The translations under genes and the position numbers were made by a program. A model generated the notes under the pieces. It was given only the letters and a program-made list of their open reading frames with translations, ran no database searches and was not told the origin of the DNA. Of a stretch of 64,000 nt of DNA, positions 42,644-53,885 are shown in pieces (within the stretch, counting starts at the first letter, position 1; the number at the start of each line of letters is the position of its first letter). Origin of the DNA: Spiroplasma citri (GTDB lineage: Bacteria > Bacillota_I > Bacilli_A > Mycoplasmatales > Mycoplasmataceae); contig NZ_CP013197.1 in assembly GCF_001886855.1 (NCBI RefSeq), positions 248,001 to 312,000 on the forward strand, read 5' to 3'.

Positions 42644-43480
42644 ATGCCAATTAAGAGTTTTAAACCAGTCACACCAAGTCGTCGTAATATGACGTCATTA
42701 GATTTTTCCGTGCTGACAACTGACCGCCCGGAAAAATCATTAGTTGAAACTAGGAAAAAACATGCTGGTCGTAATAACCAAGGAGTTATTACAACAAGAC
42801 ATAAAGGTGGCGGCCACAAAGTTAAATATCGTATTATTGACTTTAAACGTAATAAGGATAATATTGTTGGAAAAATTGCAACAATTGAATATGATCCAAA
42901 TCGTAATGCCTTTATTTGTTTAGTTAATTATGTTGATGGTGAAAAAAGATATATTTTGGCACCAAAAACCATTAAAATTGGAATGCAAATTGTTAGTGGT
43001 GAGAAGACGGATATTAAAGTTGGAAACTGCATGAAATTAAAAAACATTCCAGAAGGGACTGTTCTACATAATTTAGAATTACGTCCAGGCAAAGGTGGGC
43101 AATTAGCTCGTTCAGCAGGTTCATCAGTGCAATTATTAGGGAAAGATGAAGATGGCAAATATGTCACAATTCGGTTAACATCAGGTGAAGTTCGTAAGGT
43201 TTTAGGAGAATGTCGAGCAACAGTTGGTGAAGTTGGAAACGAAGATTATGCCCTAGTAAATTGAGGAAAAGCGGGACGAAACCGTTGACGTGGAATTCGT
43301 CCAACTGTTCGTGGGTCAGTTATGAACCCAAATGACCACCCGCATGGTGGGGGAGAAGGTAAAGCTCCAGTTGGGCGAAAAGCACCAATGACACCATGAG
43401 GTAAAAAAGCATTAGGGGTCAAAACTCGTAACAAGAAAAAAGCTTCAACTAAATTAATCGTTAGAAGACGTACTAAATAA
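42644..43480 (+). CDS. rplB: Ribosomal protein uL2
   Basis: 278 residues. Peptidyl-transferase region protein; [34 protein letters not shown] and the C-terminal [16 protein letters not shown] carrying the functionally important His are intact. Three TGA-Trp codons near the end must be read through. Confidence 0.97.
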
Positions 43481-43563
43481 TCTTACTAATTAGGGTCAAT
43501 CCGACAAATAATAGTTGAAAGTAAAAATCAAAATTAGAGAGATTATATATAGGAGGTAAAACG

Positions 43564-43839
43564 ATGTCACGAAGTCTGAAAAAAGGGCCATTTGTTGATA
43601 AACATTTACAAAAAAAAGTTGAAGCGTTGAATGCTGCGAATAAAAAAGAAGTTGTTAAAACTTGATCAAGAAGAAGCGTTATCTTCCCAGAGTTTATTGG
43701 TCATACTTTTGCTGTCCACAATGGAAAAGAACATATCCCAGTTTATGTTACCGAAGATATGGTTGGTCATAAATTGGGAGAATTCTCACCAACGAGAAAA
43801 TTTGGTGGACATGGCGACGATAAGAAGAAGAAAAAATAA
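43564..43839 (+). CDS. rpsS: Ribosomal protein uS19
   Basis: 91 residues, [39 protein letters not shown] and [16 protein letters not shown] precedes the ATG. One Trp is TGA. Confidence 0.97.
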
Positions 43840-43868
43840 TTAAATTCAGAAAGTGAGTATTTATATAA

Positions 43869-44207
43869 ATGGATGTAAGAGCAAACTTAAGAAGTATTAG
43901 AATATCGCCGCGAAAAGTAAGACTAGTTACCGATTTAATTCGGAATAAAAAAGTGGGAGACGCAATAGTTATTCTTAACAACACAAACAAAAAATCATCA
44001 GTTCCAGTTCAAAAATTAGTTAAATCAGCGGTAGCAAATGCTGTTAATAATAATGGATTGGATGCTGATCGCTTATTTATTAAAGAAATCTTCGTTAACG
44101 AAGGACCAACATTAAAACGTTTCCGTCCGCGTGCACATGGACGAGCATATGAAATATTGAAGAGAACAAGTCATATCACAGTTACTGTTAGTGATGGGCA
44201 ACAATAA
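43869..44207 (+). CDS. rplV: Ribosomal protein uL22
   Basis: 112 residues. [18 protein letters not shown] and the exit-tunnel loop with [20 protein letters not shown] identify it. It follows rpsS by 29 bases; AAGTGAG is the probable RBS. Confidence 0.97.
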
Positions 44208-44226
44208 GAAAGGAAGATAACAAGAG

Positions 44227-44985
44227 ATGGGTCAAAAAGTTAGTCCAACAGGATTACGAGTTGGAGTTATTAAAACGTGAGATTCAAGATGATACGCTGA
44301 AAAGCAAGAATATGTCAAATGATTGCATCAAGATATCAAGATTAGAAAAGCTCTAATGAAAGAATTAAAAGGAGCAAGTGTTTCTAAAATTGAAATTGAA
44401 CGAACAAAAAAAGAAATTGTTATCTTTATTAGAACTGCTCGTGTTGGTGTTGTCTTAGGACAAGAAGGAAAAAACATCGCAAAATTAGTAAAATTAGTAC
44501 ATATTACAATTGGCGATCGTAAAATGGAAGTAAAAATTAATGTTGTTGAAATTAAAAACCCGGACACTGATGCACAATTAGTGGCAAATACCATTGCTGA
44601 ACAGATTGTTAATCGTGCATCATTTAGAAGTGTACAAAAATTGGCAATTAAAAAAGCAATGAAAGCTGGAGCACAAGGAATTAAAACTTCCGTTTCAGGA
44701 CGTTTAGGAGGCGTAGATATGGCGCGAACAGAAGGATATACCAAAGGAACCGTCCCATTAGCAACTTTACGTAGTGATATTGATTCTGCTTTAGCAGAAG
44801 CTTTAACAACCTATGGCCAAATTGGAGTTAAAGTTTGAATTTGTAAGGGAGAAATCTTAAGCAAAGAATTAGTTTCCACAAGTGATGAAAAACCAAAGTT
44901 TGAAAAACGCGATTTTAATCGTTCAAACAATAATCGTCGTGATCAAGCACCAAAATCACATCCTGTTGCTAAGGAGGCAAAATAA
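44227..44985 (+). CDS. rpsC: Ribosomal protein uS3
   Basis: 252 residues. [20 protein letters not shown], the KH domain ([17 protein letters not shown]) and the C-terminal [20 protein letters not shown]. It ends with a basic Asn/Arg-rich tail ([11 protein letters not shown]), a little longer than in E. coli. The stop shares an A with the rplP start. Confidence 0.97.
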
Positions 44986-45398
44986 TGTTATTACCAAAAA
45001 GAACAAAATATCGTCGTCCGCATCGTATTAAATATGAAGGAAAAGCAAAAGGAAATACGAAAGTAGATTTTGGAGAATTTGGATTAAAATCACTAGATGG
45101 AGCCTGAATTACAAACCGCCAAATTGAAGCAGCGCGGATTGCGATGACACGTTATATGAAACGTTGAGGAAAAGTTTGAATTAGAATTTTTCCTCATATG
45201 GCAAAAACAAAAAAACCATTAGAAGTTCGAATGGGTTCAGGAAAAGGTTCACCTGAAGAATGAGTAGCAGTTGTTAAAACAGGAACTGTTATGTTTGAAG
45301 TAGCAGGGGTTTCCGAAGAAACTGCCCGTGAAGCATTACGATTAGCAATGCATAAATTACCAGTAAGATGTAAGATTGTTAAAAAAGGAGAAGAGTAA
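44985..45398 (+). CDS. rplP: Ribosomal protein uL16
   Basis: 137 residues, [40 protein letters not shown] and [15 protein letters not shown]. Several Trp codons are TGA. TAATG overlap with rpsC. Confidence 0.97.
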
Positions 45399-45401
45399 GA
45401 G

Positions 45402-46421
45402 ATGAATGATTTAACCAAAAAATCAGTTGAAGAATTGAAAAAACTGGAAGAAGAATCACGTGCTGAATTATTTGCGTTACGATTCCAATCAGCAATGGGG
45501 AATTTAGAAAAACCACATCGCATTGGGGAATTAAAAAATCAAATTGCTCGCATTTTAACAATCTTATCTGCTCGTAAAAATTCTGGGGAAAATACAGCAA
45601 TTAATGTTAAAGTTAATTTAAATGAAACATATGCGAAAATTGAAAAAGAATCACAAGCATTTGCAAAACAACGCAAGGCAAAAATTGAACAAATGATGGC
45701 TGAGCAACAAGCTGCTGAAGGAAAAATGGCAAATTTAATGGATTTACCAGTAAATGATGCAATGGATTTAACAGAAGAACAAGCTGTTGTTTCAACACCA
45801 ACAGGAGAAACAAATGGTCTTGATGAACAAAAAGCACCAGTTGCTGCAAAGAAACCAGCCGCTGCTAAAGATTTTCCTAAGCAAAAAGATGTTGTGGAAG
45901 AAAAAACTGCAACTGGAAAACCAGCCGCACCATCTGCTAAAAAAGCACCAGTGGCTAAAAAAGATGTTGCACAAGAAACTAAAACTGATAAGGATGCAGC
46001 ATTAAAAGCTTTAATTAAAGAAAAAGCTGCGGCAAAGAAACCAGCCGCAAAAAGTAAAACATCAACACCAAGCGGCAAAACAACAGTGACTGTTAAATCA
46101 GTTACTTCTGCTAAAGCAGATATTGAAGTACCGAAAGAAACATCAAAACCAGTACCAACAAAGACTGTCAAAAAAGCAGCTGAACTTAATGCAAAAGAAA
46201 AATTAGTAGCAATTAAAAGTTCTGTTGCGATGGGTGGTACTGCAAAAGAGCCTGGGTCAGGAGTTAAGATTGATTTAGAATTAAAAGCAAAAGATCCTAA
46301 CGCAAAAGAATATACTTACGGCACAAATTGAAAAGAAAATCGTGATAAAATTTTAACCGCTAGTAAAACAACAAAAAAAGCCGATGACAAAACAACTAAG
46401 AAAGGGACAGGAAAAAAATAA
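45402..46421 (+). CDS. rpmC: Ribosomal protein uL29 with very long C-terminal extension
   Basis: 339 residues, against about 65 for normal uL29. Residues 1-62 are the canonical helical hairpin ([39 protein letters not shown]). About 275 further residues form a coiled segment ([20 protein letters not shown]), a Lys/Ala/Pro low-complexity stretch like the tails of mollicute accessory proteins ([23 protein letters not shown]), and a final [20 protein letters not shown]. The frame is open throughout, includes TGA-Trp, and the stop shares an A with rpsQ's ATG, so the extension is genuine coding sequence. Its role is unknown. Confidence 0.94.
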
Positions 46422-46678
46422 TGGAAAGAAATAGTCGTAAAGTCTTACAAGGACGTGTTATTTCAGATAAATCTGAAAAAACAATTACTGTTTTAGTCGA
46501 AACATATAAAAATCACCCCTTATATAAAAAACGTGTAAAGTATTCAAAAAAATATTTAGCACACGATGAACAAAATCAAGCCCATATTGGAGATAAAGTA
46601 AGCATTATGGAAACGCGTCCTTTATCAAAAACTAAACACTTTCGTTTAATTGAAGTTATTGAAAAAGCAATTGGTTAG
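46421..46678 (+). CDS. rpsQ: Ribosomal protein uS17
   Basis: 85 residues, [20 protein letters not shown] and MDET-type [17 protein letters not shown]. Starts on the last base of the rpmC stop. Confidence 0.97.
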   Translation: MERNSRKVLQGRVISDKSEKTITVLVETYKNHPLYKKRVKYSKKYLAHDEQNQAHIGDKVSIMETRPLSKTKHFRLIEVIEKAIG

Positions 46679-46699
46679 TAAGAAGAGGATAATAAAAAA

Positions 46700-47068
46700 A
46701 TGATCCAACAAGAATCAAGATTAAAAGTTGCTGATAACTCTGGGGCAAAAGAAGTGTTAGTAATTAAAAATTTGGGTGGTTCATGACGAAAGTTTACTAA
46801 TATTGGGGATATTGTTGTATGTACAATTAAAAAAGTAACCCCTGGTGGAATTGTTAAAAAAGGACAAGTTGTTAAAGCGATTATCGTGCGTACTAAACGT
46901 GGTTTGAAACGAAGTGATGGAACACAAATTCAATTTTCAGAAAATGCTGTTGTATTAATTAAAGATGATAAAAACCCACGAGGAACACGGATTTTTGGGC
47001 CAATTGCCCGGGAAGTTAAAGATGCTGGTTTTGTAAAAATTGCATCATTAGCACCAGAAGTATTATAG
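46700..47068 (+). CDS. rplN: Ribosomal protein uL14
   Basis: 122 residues, [35 protein letters not shown] and [17 protein letters not shown]. One TGA-Trp in the first third hides the start from standard-code searches. Confidence 0.97.
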
Positions 47069-47079
47069 GAGGCTATATT

Positions 47080-47400
47080 ATGGATAAAGTTAAATTTAAA
47101 AAAGGTGACTTAGTGAAAGTTATAGCCGGAAAACACAAAGGAACAGAAGGACCAATCATTCGTGTCTTACGTGAAAAAAGTCGTGTGGTAATCGAAGGAA
47201 TTACAAATATTAAACATGTAAAACCTTCGCAAGATAACACTGAAGCAGGAATTCAACAAGTTCCCGCTTCAGTTCATATTTCAAATGTTGCATTAATTGA
47301 TCCAAAAAATAAAAAAGAAATTACTAAAATTAGTTATCAAATTGCTGATAATGGTAAAAAAGTTCGCATTGCTCGTAAATCAAAAGCGCATTTAGCGTAG
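47080..47400 (+). CDS. rplX: Ribosomal protein uL24
   Basis: 106 residues with the KOW motif (FKKGDLVKVIAGKHKGTEG) and the downstream VHISNVALIDPKN. AGGAGG precedes the ATG. Confidence 0.97.
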   Translation: MDKVKFKKGDLVKVIAGKHKGTEGPIIRVLREKSRVVIEGITNIKHVKPSQDNTEAGIQQVPASVHISNVALIDPKNKKEITKISYQIADNGKKVRIARKSKAHLA

Positions 47401-47419
47401 AAAGGAATAATGATTAATA

Positions 47420-47962
47420 ATGAATGTTAATTTAGAAAAAAAATATAAGAATACAATTGTTAAAGAATTATTCAAAGAGCAAGATTTTCAATCAATAATG
47501 CAGGTTCCTGTTGTTAAAAAAATTGTTGTTAACATGGGAGCTGGTGATGCAACACAAAATAGTAAAGTAATTGAAGATATTACAAATCAATTAGCATTAA
47601 TAACTGGCCTACGACCAGTTGTTACCAAAGCTAAAGGTTCAATTGCTTCCTTTAAATTACGTGAAGGAATGCCAATTGGAGCAAAAGTTACTTTACGTGG
47701 GAAAAAAATGTATCAGTTTTTAGACAAACTAATTAACATTGCTTTACCACGAGTAAGAGATTTCCGTGGGCTTAATAAAGATGCCTTTGATGGGCGTGGA
47801 AATTATACCCTAGGAATCAAAGAACAAATTATTTTCCCTGAAATTGACTATGATAAAGTTAAAAGAGTACGGGGAATGGATATTACAATTGTCACAAGTG
47901 CAACTAATGATGCTGATGCTCGAACATTATTAAACAAAATGGGAATGCCATTTAAAAAATAG
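47420..47962 (+). CDS. rplE: Ribosomal protein uL5
   Basis: 180 residues; [58 protein letters not shown]. 5S rRNA-binding protein, standard length. Confidence 0.97.
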   Translation: MNVNLEKKYKNTIVKELFKEQDFQSIMQVPVVKKIVVNMGAGDATQNSKVIEDITNQLALITGLRPVVTKAKGSIASFKLREGMPIGAKVTLRGKKMYQFLDKLINIALPRVRDFRGLNKDAFDGRGNYTLGIKEQIIFPEIDYDKVKRVRGMDITIVTSATNDADARTLLNKMGMPFKK

Positions 47963-47975
47963 GAGGAAAGAAGAT

Positions 47976-48161
47976 ATGGCCAAAAAATCATTAAAAGTTA
48001 AACAACAATGCCATCCAAAATTCAAGGTAAGAGGTTATACTCGATGTGGAAACTGTGGGCGACCTCATGCTGTGTTACGTAAATTTGATTTATGTCGTTT
48101 ATGCTTTAGAAATTTAGCAAGTAAAGGACAAATTCCTGGGGTTAGAAAAGCTTCATGATAG
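47976..48161 (+). CDS. rpsZ: Ribosomal protein uS14, zinc-binding type
   Basis: 61 residues with two CxxC pairs ([21 protein letters not shown]), the short C+ form. The final codon is TGA-Trp followed by TAG. Confidence 0.96.
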
Positions 48162-48180
48162 AAAGAGAGACTAATTAATT

Positions 48181-48570
48181 ATGATGATTGATACAATCGC
48201 TGATATGCTAACAAGAATTCGCAATGCTAATCAACGTTTACACAGAAGTGTAAAAATGCCATCAAGTAAAATGAAAGTAAGAATTGCTGAGATTTTGAAA
48301 GAAGAAGGCTATGTCGAAGATTTTAAAGTATCAGGGGATATTAAAAAAGACTTAACGTTAACTTTAAAGTATAAAGGTAAAACAAAAGTTATTTCAGGAT
48401 TAAAACGAATCTCAAAACCAGGTTTAAGAGTTTATGTAACCGTTGAAAAAGTACCTCAAGTTTTAAATGGGATGGGAATTGCAATTATTTCAACAAACCA
48501 AGGAATTATGACAGACAAAACAGCAAGACAAGCTCACTTAGGTGGGGAAGTTATTGCTTATGTGTGATAG
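48181..48570 (+). CDS. rpsH: Ribosomal protein uS8
   Basis: 129 residues, [20 protein letters not shown] and the C-terminal [20 protein letters not shown]. Two consecutive ATG codons could start it. It ends in TGA-Trp then TAG. Confidence 0.96.
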
Positions 48571-48594
48571 AAATATTTAAAGGAGAGCAAAAAA

Positions 48595-49134
48595 ATGTCT
48601 CGAATTGGTAATAGAGAGTTAAAAATTCCAGTTGGTCTTGAAGTAACAATTCAACCAAATAATGTTATTGTAAAAGGCGTAAAAGGACAATTAGAACAAA
48701 CAATTCCAAGTGTTATTACTGTTGTCGCCAAAGAAGGTGTTGTGACAACAACTAGAGCAAATGATGTGAAACATAGTAAGCAATTACATGGCACAATTAA
48801 TTCTTTAATTCAAGGAATGTTAGAAGGTGTCAGCAAAGGTTTCAAAAAAGAATTAGAAATTAATGGAGTAGGGTATCGTGCGGCGTTAGTTGGTGATAAG
48901 TTAACGTTAAGTTTAGGATATTCACATCCAGTTGAATATAAAATTCCGCAAGGAATTACAATTACACTTCCAAAGCCAACACAAATTATTGTGGAAGGAA
49001 TTTCAAAACAATTAGTTGGTGAAGTAGCTGCAAACATCAGAAATTATCGTAAACCAGAACCTTACAAAGGTAAAGGAGTTAAATACAAAAACGAACACAT
49101 TATCCGTAAAGAAGGAAAATCTGCTGGTAAATAG
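48595..49134 (+). CDS. rplF: Ribosomal protein uL6
   Basis: 179 residues, [40 protein letters not shown], and the C-terminal [26 protein letters not shown]. Standard length. Confidence 0.97.
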   Translation: MSRIGNRELKIPVGLEVTIQPNNVIVKGVKGQLEQTIPSVITVVAKEGVVTTTRANDVKHSKQLHGTINSLIQGMLEGVSKGFKKELEINGVGYRAALVGDKLTLSLGYSHPVEYKIPQGITITLPKPTQIIVEGISKQLVGEVAANIRNYRKPEPYKGKGVKYKNEHIIRKEGKSAGK

Positions 49135-49155
49135 CAGAAGAAAGGAATATCAACA

Positions 49156-49521
49156 ATGGCAAATTTACAAAGTCAAAGCCGTAGTGCAAAACGAAAAAGA
49201 AGACATTTTCGTGTTCGTGCCAAAATTAATGGTACAACAGCTGCTCCTCGTTTAAATGTGTTTAAATCAAATGGGCATTTTTATGCCCAATTAATTGATG
49301 ATGTGAAGCAAAAAACAATTGTTGCAGCCTCAACATTAAAAATGGCTGGTTTAAAATCAAGAAGCAATATCGCTGCGGCAGAAAAAGTTGGCACTGAAAT
49401 TGCAAAAAAAGCACTTGAAAAAAAAGTTACAACGGTAGTATTTGATCGTGGTGGATATTTATACCATGGAAAAGTAAAAGCATTTGCAGAGGCTGCTCGT
49501 AAAGCAGGATTGAAATTTTAA
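49156..49521 (+). CDS. rplR: Ribosomal protein uL18
   Basis: 121 residues, [35 protein letters not shown] and [20 protein letters not shown]. Confidence 0.97.
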   Translation: MANLQSQSRSAKRKRRHFRVRAKINGTTAAPRLNVFKSNGHFYAQLIDDVKQKTIVAASTLKMAGLKSRSNIAAAEKVGTEIAKKALEKKVTTVVFDRGGYLYHGKVKAFAEAARKAGLKF

Positions 49522-49539
49522 AAGGAGCAATAAGAAGAT

Positions 49540-50151
49540 ATGGCAGAGAATAAAACAGATTTAAAACCAAATACAGGAAACCCAGTTCATCCAGCAGCAA
49601 AAAGAGAAGGGCCACAACATAATCCTCGTCAAGGCAATCAACGTTTTGAGCGTAATGATCGCCGTGGCGATGAAAATATGTTTGAAGAAAAAGTCGTAAC
49701 AATTCGTCGTGTTACTAAAGTAACAAAAGGAGGACGTCATTTCCGCTTTGCGGCAGTTGTTGTGATTGGTGATAAAAAAGGTCGTGTTGGTTTTGGGACT
49801 GGGAAAGCAAACGAAGTTCCTGATGCAATCAAAAAAGCAATTAAAGAGGCAAAAAAACAATTAGTAAAAGTGCCACTAGTGGGAACAACTGTTCCGCATG
49901 AAGTTATTGGTCATTTTGGAGCAGGAAAAGTATTAATTAAACCAGCTCGCAAAGGGACAGGAGTTATTGCTGGAGGGCCAATCCGAGTTGTGATTGAATT
50001 AGCAGGTTTAGCAGATGTTTATACAAAATCATTAGGATCAAATACCCCAATTAATATGATTCGTGCAACATTAGATGGTTTAAGTAATTTACGAACAATT
50101 GATCAAATTGCAAAATTACGTGGTAAAACCGTAGAAGAGTTACAAGGATAA
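49540..50151 (+). CDS. rpsE: Ribosomal protein uS5
   Basis: 203 residues. The core from about residue 50 ([57 protein letters not shown]) is standard. The first 48 residues are an Asn/Pro/Arg-rich extension not present in E. coli uS5. rpmD, which normally follows, is missing here, as in other mollicutes. Confidence 0.96.
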   Translation: MAENKTDLKPNTGNPVHPAAKREGPQHNPRQGNQRFERNDRRGDENMFEEKVVTIRRVTKVTKGGRHFRFAAVVVIGDKKGRVGFGTGKANEVPDAIKKAIKEAKKQLVKVPLVGTTVPHEVIGHFGAGKVLIKPARKGTGVIAGGPIRVVIELAGLADVYTKSLGSNTPINMIRATLDGLSNLRTIDQIAKLRGKTVEELQG

Positions 50152-50163
50152 GAGGACAGAACA

Positions 50164-50601
50164 ATGAAATTAAACGAATTACAGTATACTGATGGAGCCC
50201 GTCATAGTAAGAAACGACTAGGACGAGGAACTTCATCAGGATTAGGAAAAACAGCTGGTAAGGGACATAAAGGGCAAAATTCCCGCACAGGTGGGGGTGT
50301 TCGCCCTGGATTTGAAGGGGGACAAACCCCAATATTCCGTCGTTTACCAAAGGTTGGTTTTACTAATTTAACAACCAAAAAATATATCTTGTTAAACTTA
50401 AGTGATTTGGAAAAGTTAGGATTAAATGAAATTAACCATCAAACATTAGTTGCCAAAAAAGTGCTAAAAAATGAAAAAGAATTAATTAAAATTTTAGGTA
50501 ATGGTACAATATCTAAGAGTGTTAATGTTAAAGTTAACAAAGTTTCGCAAACTGCAAAAACAGCAATTGAAAAAGCTGGAGGAAAAGTGGAGGTAATATA
50601 G
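50164..50601 (+). CDS. rplO: Ribosomal protein uL15
   Basis: 145 residues, [40 protein letters not shown] and [11 protein letters not shown] at the end. Stop TAG shares its G with the secY start GTG. Confidence 0.97.
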   Translation: MKLNELQYTDGARHSKKRLGRGTSSGLGKTAGKGHKGQNSRTGGGVRPGFEGGQTPIFRRLPKVGFTNLTTKKYILLNLSDLEKLGLNEINHQTLVAKKVLKNEKELIKILGNGTISKSVNVKVNKVSQTAKTAIEKAGGKVEVI

Positions 50602-52028
50602 TGAAAACTAAAGCGAAAAAAAGAAAAACAACTCGCCGTAATCGTGAGGTTGATATTGTTAAATCATCAAATTTTTTTGTTAAAAATAAAGATTTGATTA
50701 AACGAATTGGCTTTACTTTATTAATTTTAGTTTTAATTCGTTTGGGTAGTTATTTAACAGTTCCAGGCGTAAAAATTTCACCTAACTTTCAAGATTTATC
50801 AAACAATGATCAGTTCTTTAGTTTGATTTCGATGTTAGGGGGAGGAACACTTGGAAAGTTTTCAATTTTAGCTTTAGGAGTATCACCTTATATTACTGCA
50901 TCTATTATTGTGCAGTTATTATCAACCGATGTAATTCCGCCCTTATCACGCTGAGCAAAAACTGGTGAACGTGGGCGGAAAAAATTAGATCGTTTAACAA
51001 AATGATTAACAATTCCGTTTGCAATTATGCAAGGAATTGCCACAATTTTTACTATGACAAACCAAGGCATTATTTCTCCAAAATGAGATTCATCTGATTT
51101 TGGAACTGGAAGTCCAATCTTTTATTATACATTAGTTCCGACAGCCTTAATTGCAGGAACAATGTTAATGCTTTGATTAGCTGATCAAATGACAATTAGA
51201 GGGATTGGTAATGGGGTCTCATTAATTATTTTTGCTGGAATTGTTGCGCAATTACCAAATAATTTACAAACAACCTTTAAATTCTGAATTTCAGCACAAG
51301 AAGATATTAACTTATTATTTGATGGAATTTTAAAATTCTTAGTGTATGTCGTAATGTTCTTATTGGTTGTTTTATTTGTTGTAATGTTAAATGAATCAGA
51401 ACGTAAATTGCCAATTCAGCAGACAGGAAGTGGTTTAGTATCAGGAAATGAAGAAAACCGCCCCTTCTTACCATTAAAAATTAATTCCGCCGGAGTTATT
51501 CCCGTAATTTTTGCCTCGGCATTAATTTCAGCCCCAATTACTGTTGCACAAATTATTAGTGTAAGTAATCCAAATAATGGTTTTGTGCAATTTACAAATA
51601 ATTATTTATTGTTTAGTACATGACCAGGAATTATTATTTATGCAATTTTAACAATTTTATTTACTTTCCTATATTCACAAGTACAAATGAATCCTGAAAA
51701 AATTGCTGAGAATTTTCAGAAGGCCGGAACTTTTATTCCTGGCGTTCGCCCTGGGAAAGAAACGGAAAAATACATTAAAGGAACAATCAACCGTTTAAGT
51801 ATTTTAGGATCAGTCTTTTTAGCAGCAATTGCGATTTTACCCTATGTGATTAGTAAATTAACAGCTTTACCAAGTGCATTAGCAATTGGAGGAACAGGGT
51901 TAATTATTATGGTATCAGTAGCATTAGAAACAATGCGTCAAGTTAAAGGGCGAATTACGCAACAAGCGTTTATTGATAAAAAATCACAACAATTAACTGA
52001 TGATACTAAAGATTCATATTTATGATAG
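50601..52028 (+). CDS. secY: Protein translocase subunit SecY
   Basis: 475 residues, GTG start overlapping the rplO stop, GGAGG upstream. Ten membrane spans are recognisable; [19 protein letters not shown], the plug region after LTVPGV, SEROKLP-like [11 protein letters not shown], and [20 protein letters not shown] mark it. A basic N-terminal extension of about 30 residues precedes the first span. Forms the membrane channel for secreted and membrane proteins. Several TGA-Trp codons; ends TGA-Trp then TAG. Confidence 0.97.
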
Positions 52029-52046
52029 AAAGCCAGAGGAAAGTTA

Positions 52047-52685
52047 ATGCGAAATTTTATTTTGTTAGGAGCTCCTGGAAGTGGAAAAGGAACCCAATCA
52101 GACCATTTAGTCAAAAAGTTTGGTTTTACTCATATTTCAACTGGCAATATTATTCGAGATAATATTAAGCAAAAAACACCATTAGGTATTTTGTGTCAAC
52201 AGTATGCTGACCAGGGAAAATTAGTTCCGGATGATATTATGATTCAAATGGTTGAAAACCATTTACAAATAGTAAGGGGTGATTTAATTTGAGATGGTTT
52301 TCCACGCACAATTGCACAAGCAAAAAAATTAGATCAATTATTGCAAAAACTAAATAGCAAAGTTGACCATACGTTATATTTTGAAATTGATGAAGCAAAG
52401 TTAATCGAACGAATTATGGGACGTTTAACTTGTCCAACTTGTGGGCGAACATATCATAAAACAGCATTGCCACCAAAAGTAGCATGAGTTTGTGATGATG
52501 ATCAAACCCCATTAGTACAACGAAAAGATGATAACGAAGAAAAAATTAAAATTAGATTAGCGGCATATCATGCTGATACTGCACCGTTAATTGAATATTA
52601 TTTAAATCAGCAAGTATTAACCGTTATTGATGCTGATATGGAAGGACATGCTGTTTGAGATCAAATTATGGCAGTTTTAAAATAA
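52047..52685 (+). CDS. adk: Adenylate kinase
   Basis: 212 residues. Interconverts AMP and ATP with ADP. P-loop GAPGSGKGT (8-16), [14 protein letters not shown], and a zinc lid beginning CPTCGRTYH with Cys/Asp in VCDDD. Long-lid type, usual for Gram-positive relatives. TGA-Trp codons at 52290, 52487 and 52657. Confidence 0.97.
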
Positions 52686-52709
52686 CGGAGATTGGAGGTA
52701 ATAGATAAA

Positions 52710-52928
52710 ATGGCCAAAACTAATTTATTAGAAGTACAAGGAACAATTTTAGAAGTATTACCAAATACAATGTTTAAGGTGCAATTAGAAAATGGCGCAA
52801 CTATTTTAGCTCACGTTTCGGGTAAAATCCGAATGAATTACATTCGCATTTTACCCGGCGATACAGTAGTTGTGGAAATGTCACTTTATGACTTAGAACG
52901 TGGGCGTATTGTTTTTAGACATAAATAA
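52710..52928 (+). CDS. infA: Translation initiation factor IF-1
   Basis: 72 residues from the ATG at 52710, the normal family length. [39 protein letters not shown]. An upstream in-frame start would add six residues but lies on the RBS (GGAGG). Confidence 0.96.
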   Translation: MAKTNLLEVQGTILEVLPNTMFKVQLENGATILAHVSGKIRMNYIRILPGDTVVVEMSLYDLERGRIVFRHK

Positions 52929-52965
52929 ACAAAATAACAAAAATTTTGGTAAAGGAGTATACACG

Positions 52966-53079
52966 ATGAAAGTAAGATCATCAGTTAAAAAAATCTGCGA
53001 CAAATGTCGTGTAATTAGAAGAAAAGAGCGTGTGATGATAATTTGTTCACAGCCAAAACATAAACAACGACAAGGTTAA
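52966..53079 (+). CDS. rpmJ: Ribosomal protein bL36
   Basis: 37 residues, [20 protein letters not shown], with the zinc ligands C-x2-C, Cys27 and His32 (C...QPKHKQRQG). AAGGAG precedes the ATG. Short but unmistakable, and in its usual place between infA and rpsM. Confidence 0.96.
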   Translation: MKVRSSVKKICDKCRVIRRKERVMIICSQPKHKQRQG

Positions 53080-53096
53080 AAAGGGAGGAAAATAAA

Positions 53097-53462
53097 ATGG
53101 CACGTATTGGCGGAGTAGATATTCCAAATGATAAGCGCGCAGTAATTGCGTTAACATATATTTATGGAATTGGAAAACCACAATCACAACAAATTTTAAA
53201 AGAAGCAAAAATATCAGAAGATATTCGTGTTAAAGATTTATCAGAAGATGAATTAACAACAATTAGAAATGAAATTGCCAAATTAAAAATCGAAGGAGAC
53301 TTACGACGTGAAGTTGCCTTGAATATTAAACGTTTAATGGAAATTGGTAGTTATCGTGGAATGCGTCATCGTAAAAGTTTGCCTGCACGCGGACAGTCGT
53401 CAAAGCAAAATGCGCGAACAGTTAAAGGACCACGTAAAACAGTTGCTAATAAGAAAAAATAG
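53097..53462 (+). CDS. rpsM: Ribosomal protein uS13
   Basis: 121 residues, [35 protein letters not shown] and [11 protein letters not shown]. Confidence 0.97.
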   Translation: MARIGGVDIPNDKRAVIALTYIYGIGKPQSQQILKEAKISEDIRVKDLSEDELTTIRNEIAKLKIEGDLRREVALNIKRLMEIGSYRGMRHRKSLPARGQSSKQNARTVKGPRKTVANKKK

Positions 53463-53480
53463 TAGATAAGGAGAACAATT

Positions 53481-53870
53481 ATGGCTGTTAGAAAAAAAAC
53501 GAATAAGAAAAAAGTTAAAAAAAATGTCCTAAAAGGAATTGCACATATTCATTCAACTTTCAATAATACAATTGTTACTCTTTCTGATGAAGCGGGTAAT
53601 GTCATTTCATGAGCATCAGCAGGGGCAATGGGTTTTAAAGGAAGCAAAAAGTCAACTCCTTATGCTGCTCAAATGGTTGCTGAAGCAGCTGGGAAAGCAA
53701 GCCAAGAACACGGAATGAGTAGTGTTCAAGTTGAAGTAAAAGGGCCAGGCCCAGGGCGTGATGCTGCGGTACGGAGCATTCAAACAATTGGATTAGAAAT
53801 CACTTCAATTAAAGATGTAACTCCAATTCCTCACAATGGGGCACGCCCACCAAAAAGACCAAGAGGATAG
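53481..53870 (+). CDS. rpsK: Ribosomal protein uS11
   Basis: 129 residues, [39 protein letters not shown] and [13 protein letters not shown]. One TGA-Trp at codon 44. Confidence 0.97.
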
Positions 53871-53885
53871 GAGAAAGATTAGGCG

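Noticed and set aside
45539-46171. 210-codon minus-strand frame, Ala/Val/Phe-rich, resembling a membrane protein
   Set aside because: Shadow of the repetitive uL29 tail; no RBS or promoter, and the sense frame is translationally coupled on both sides.
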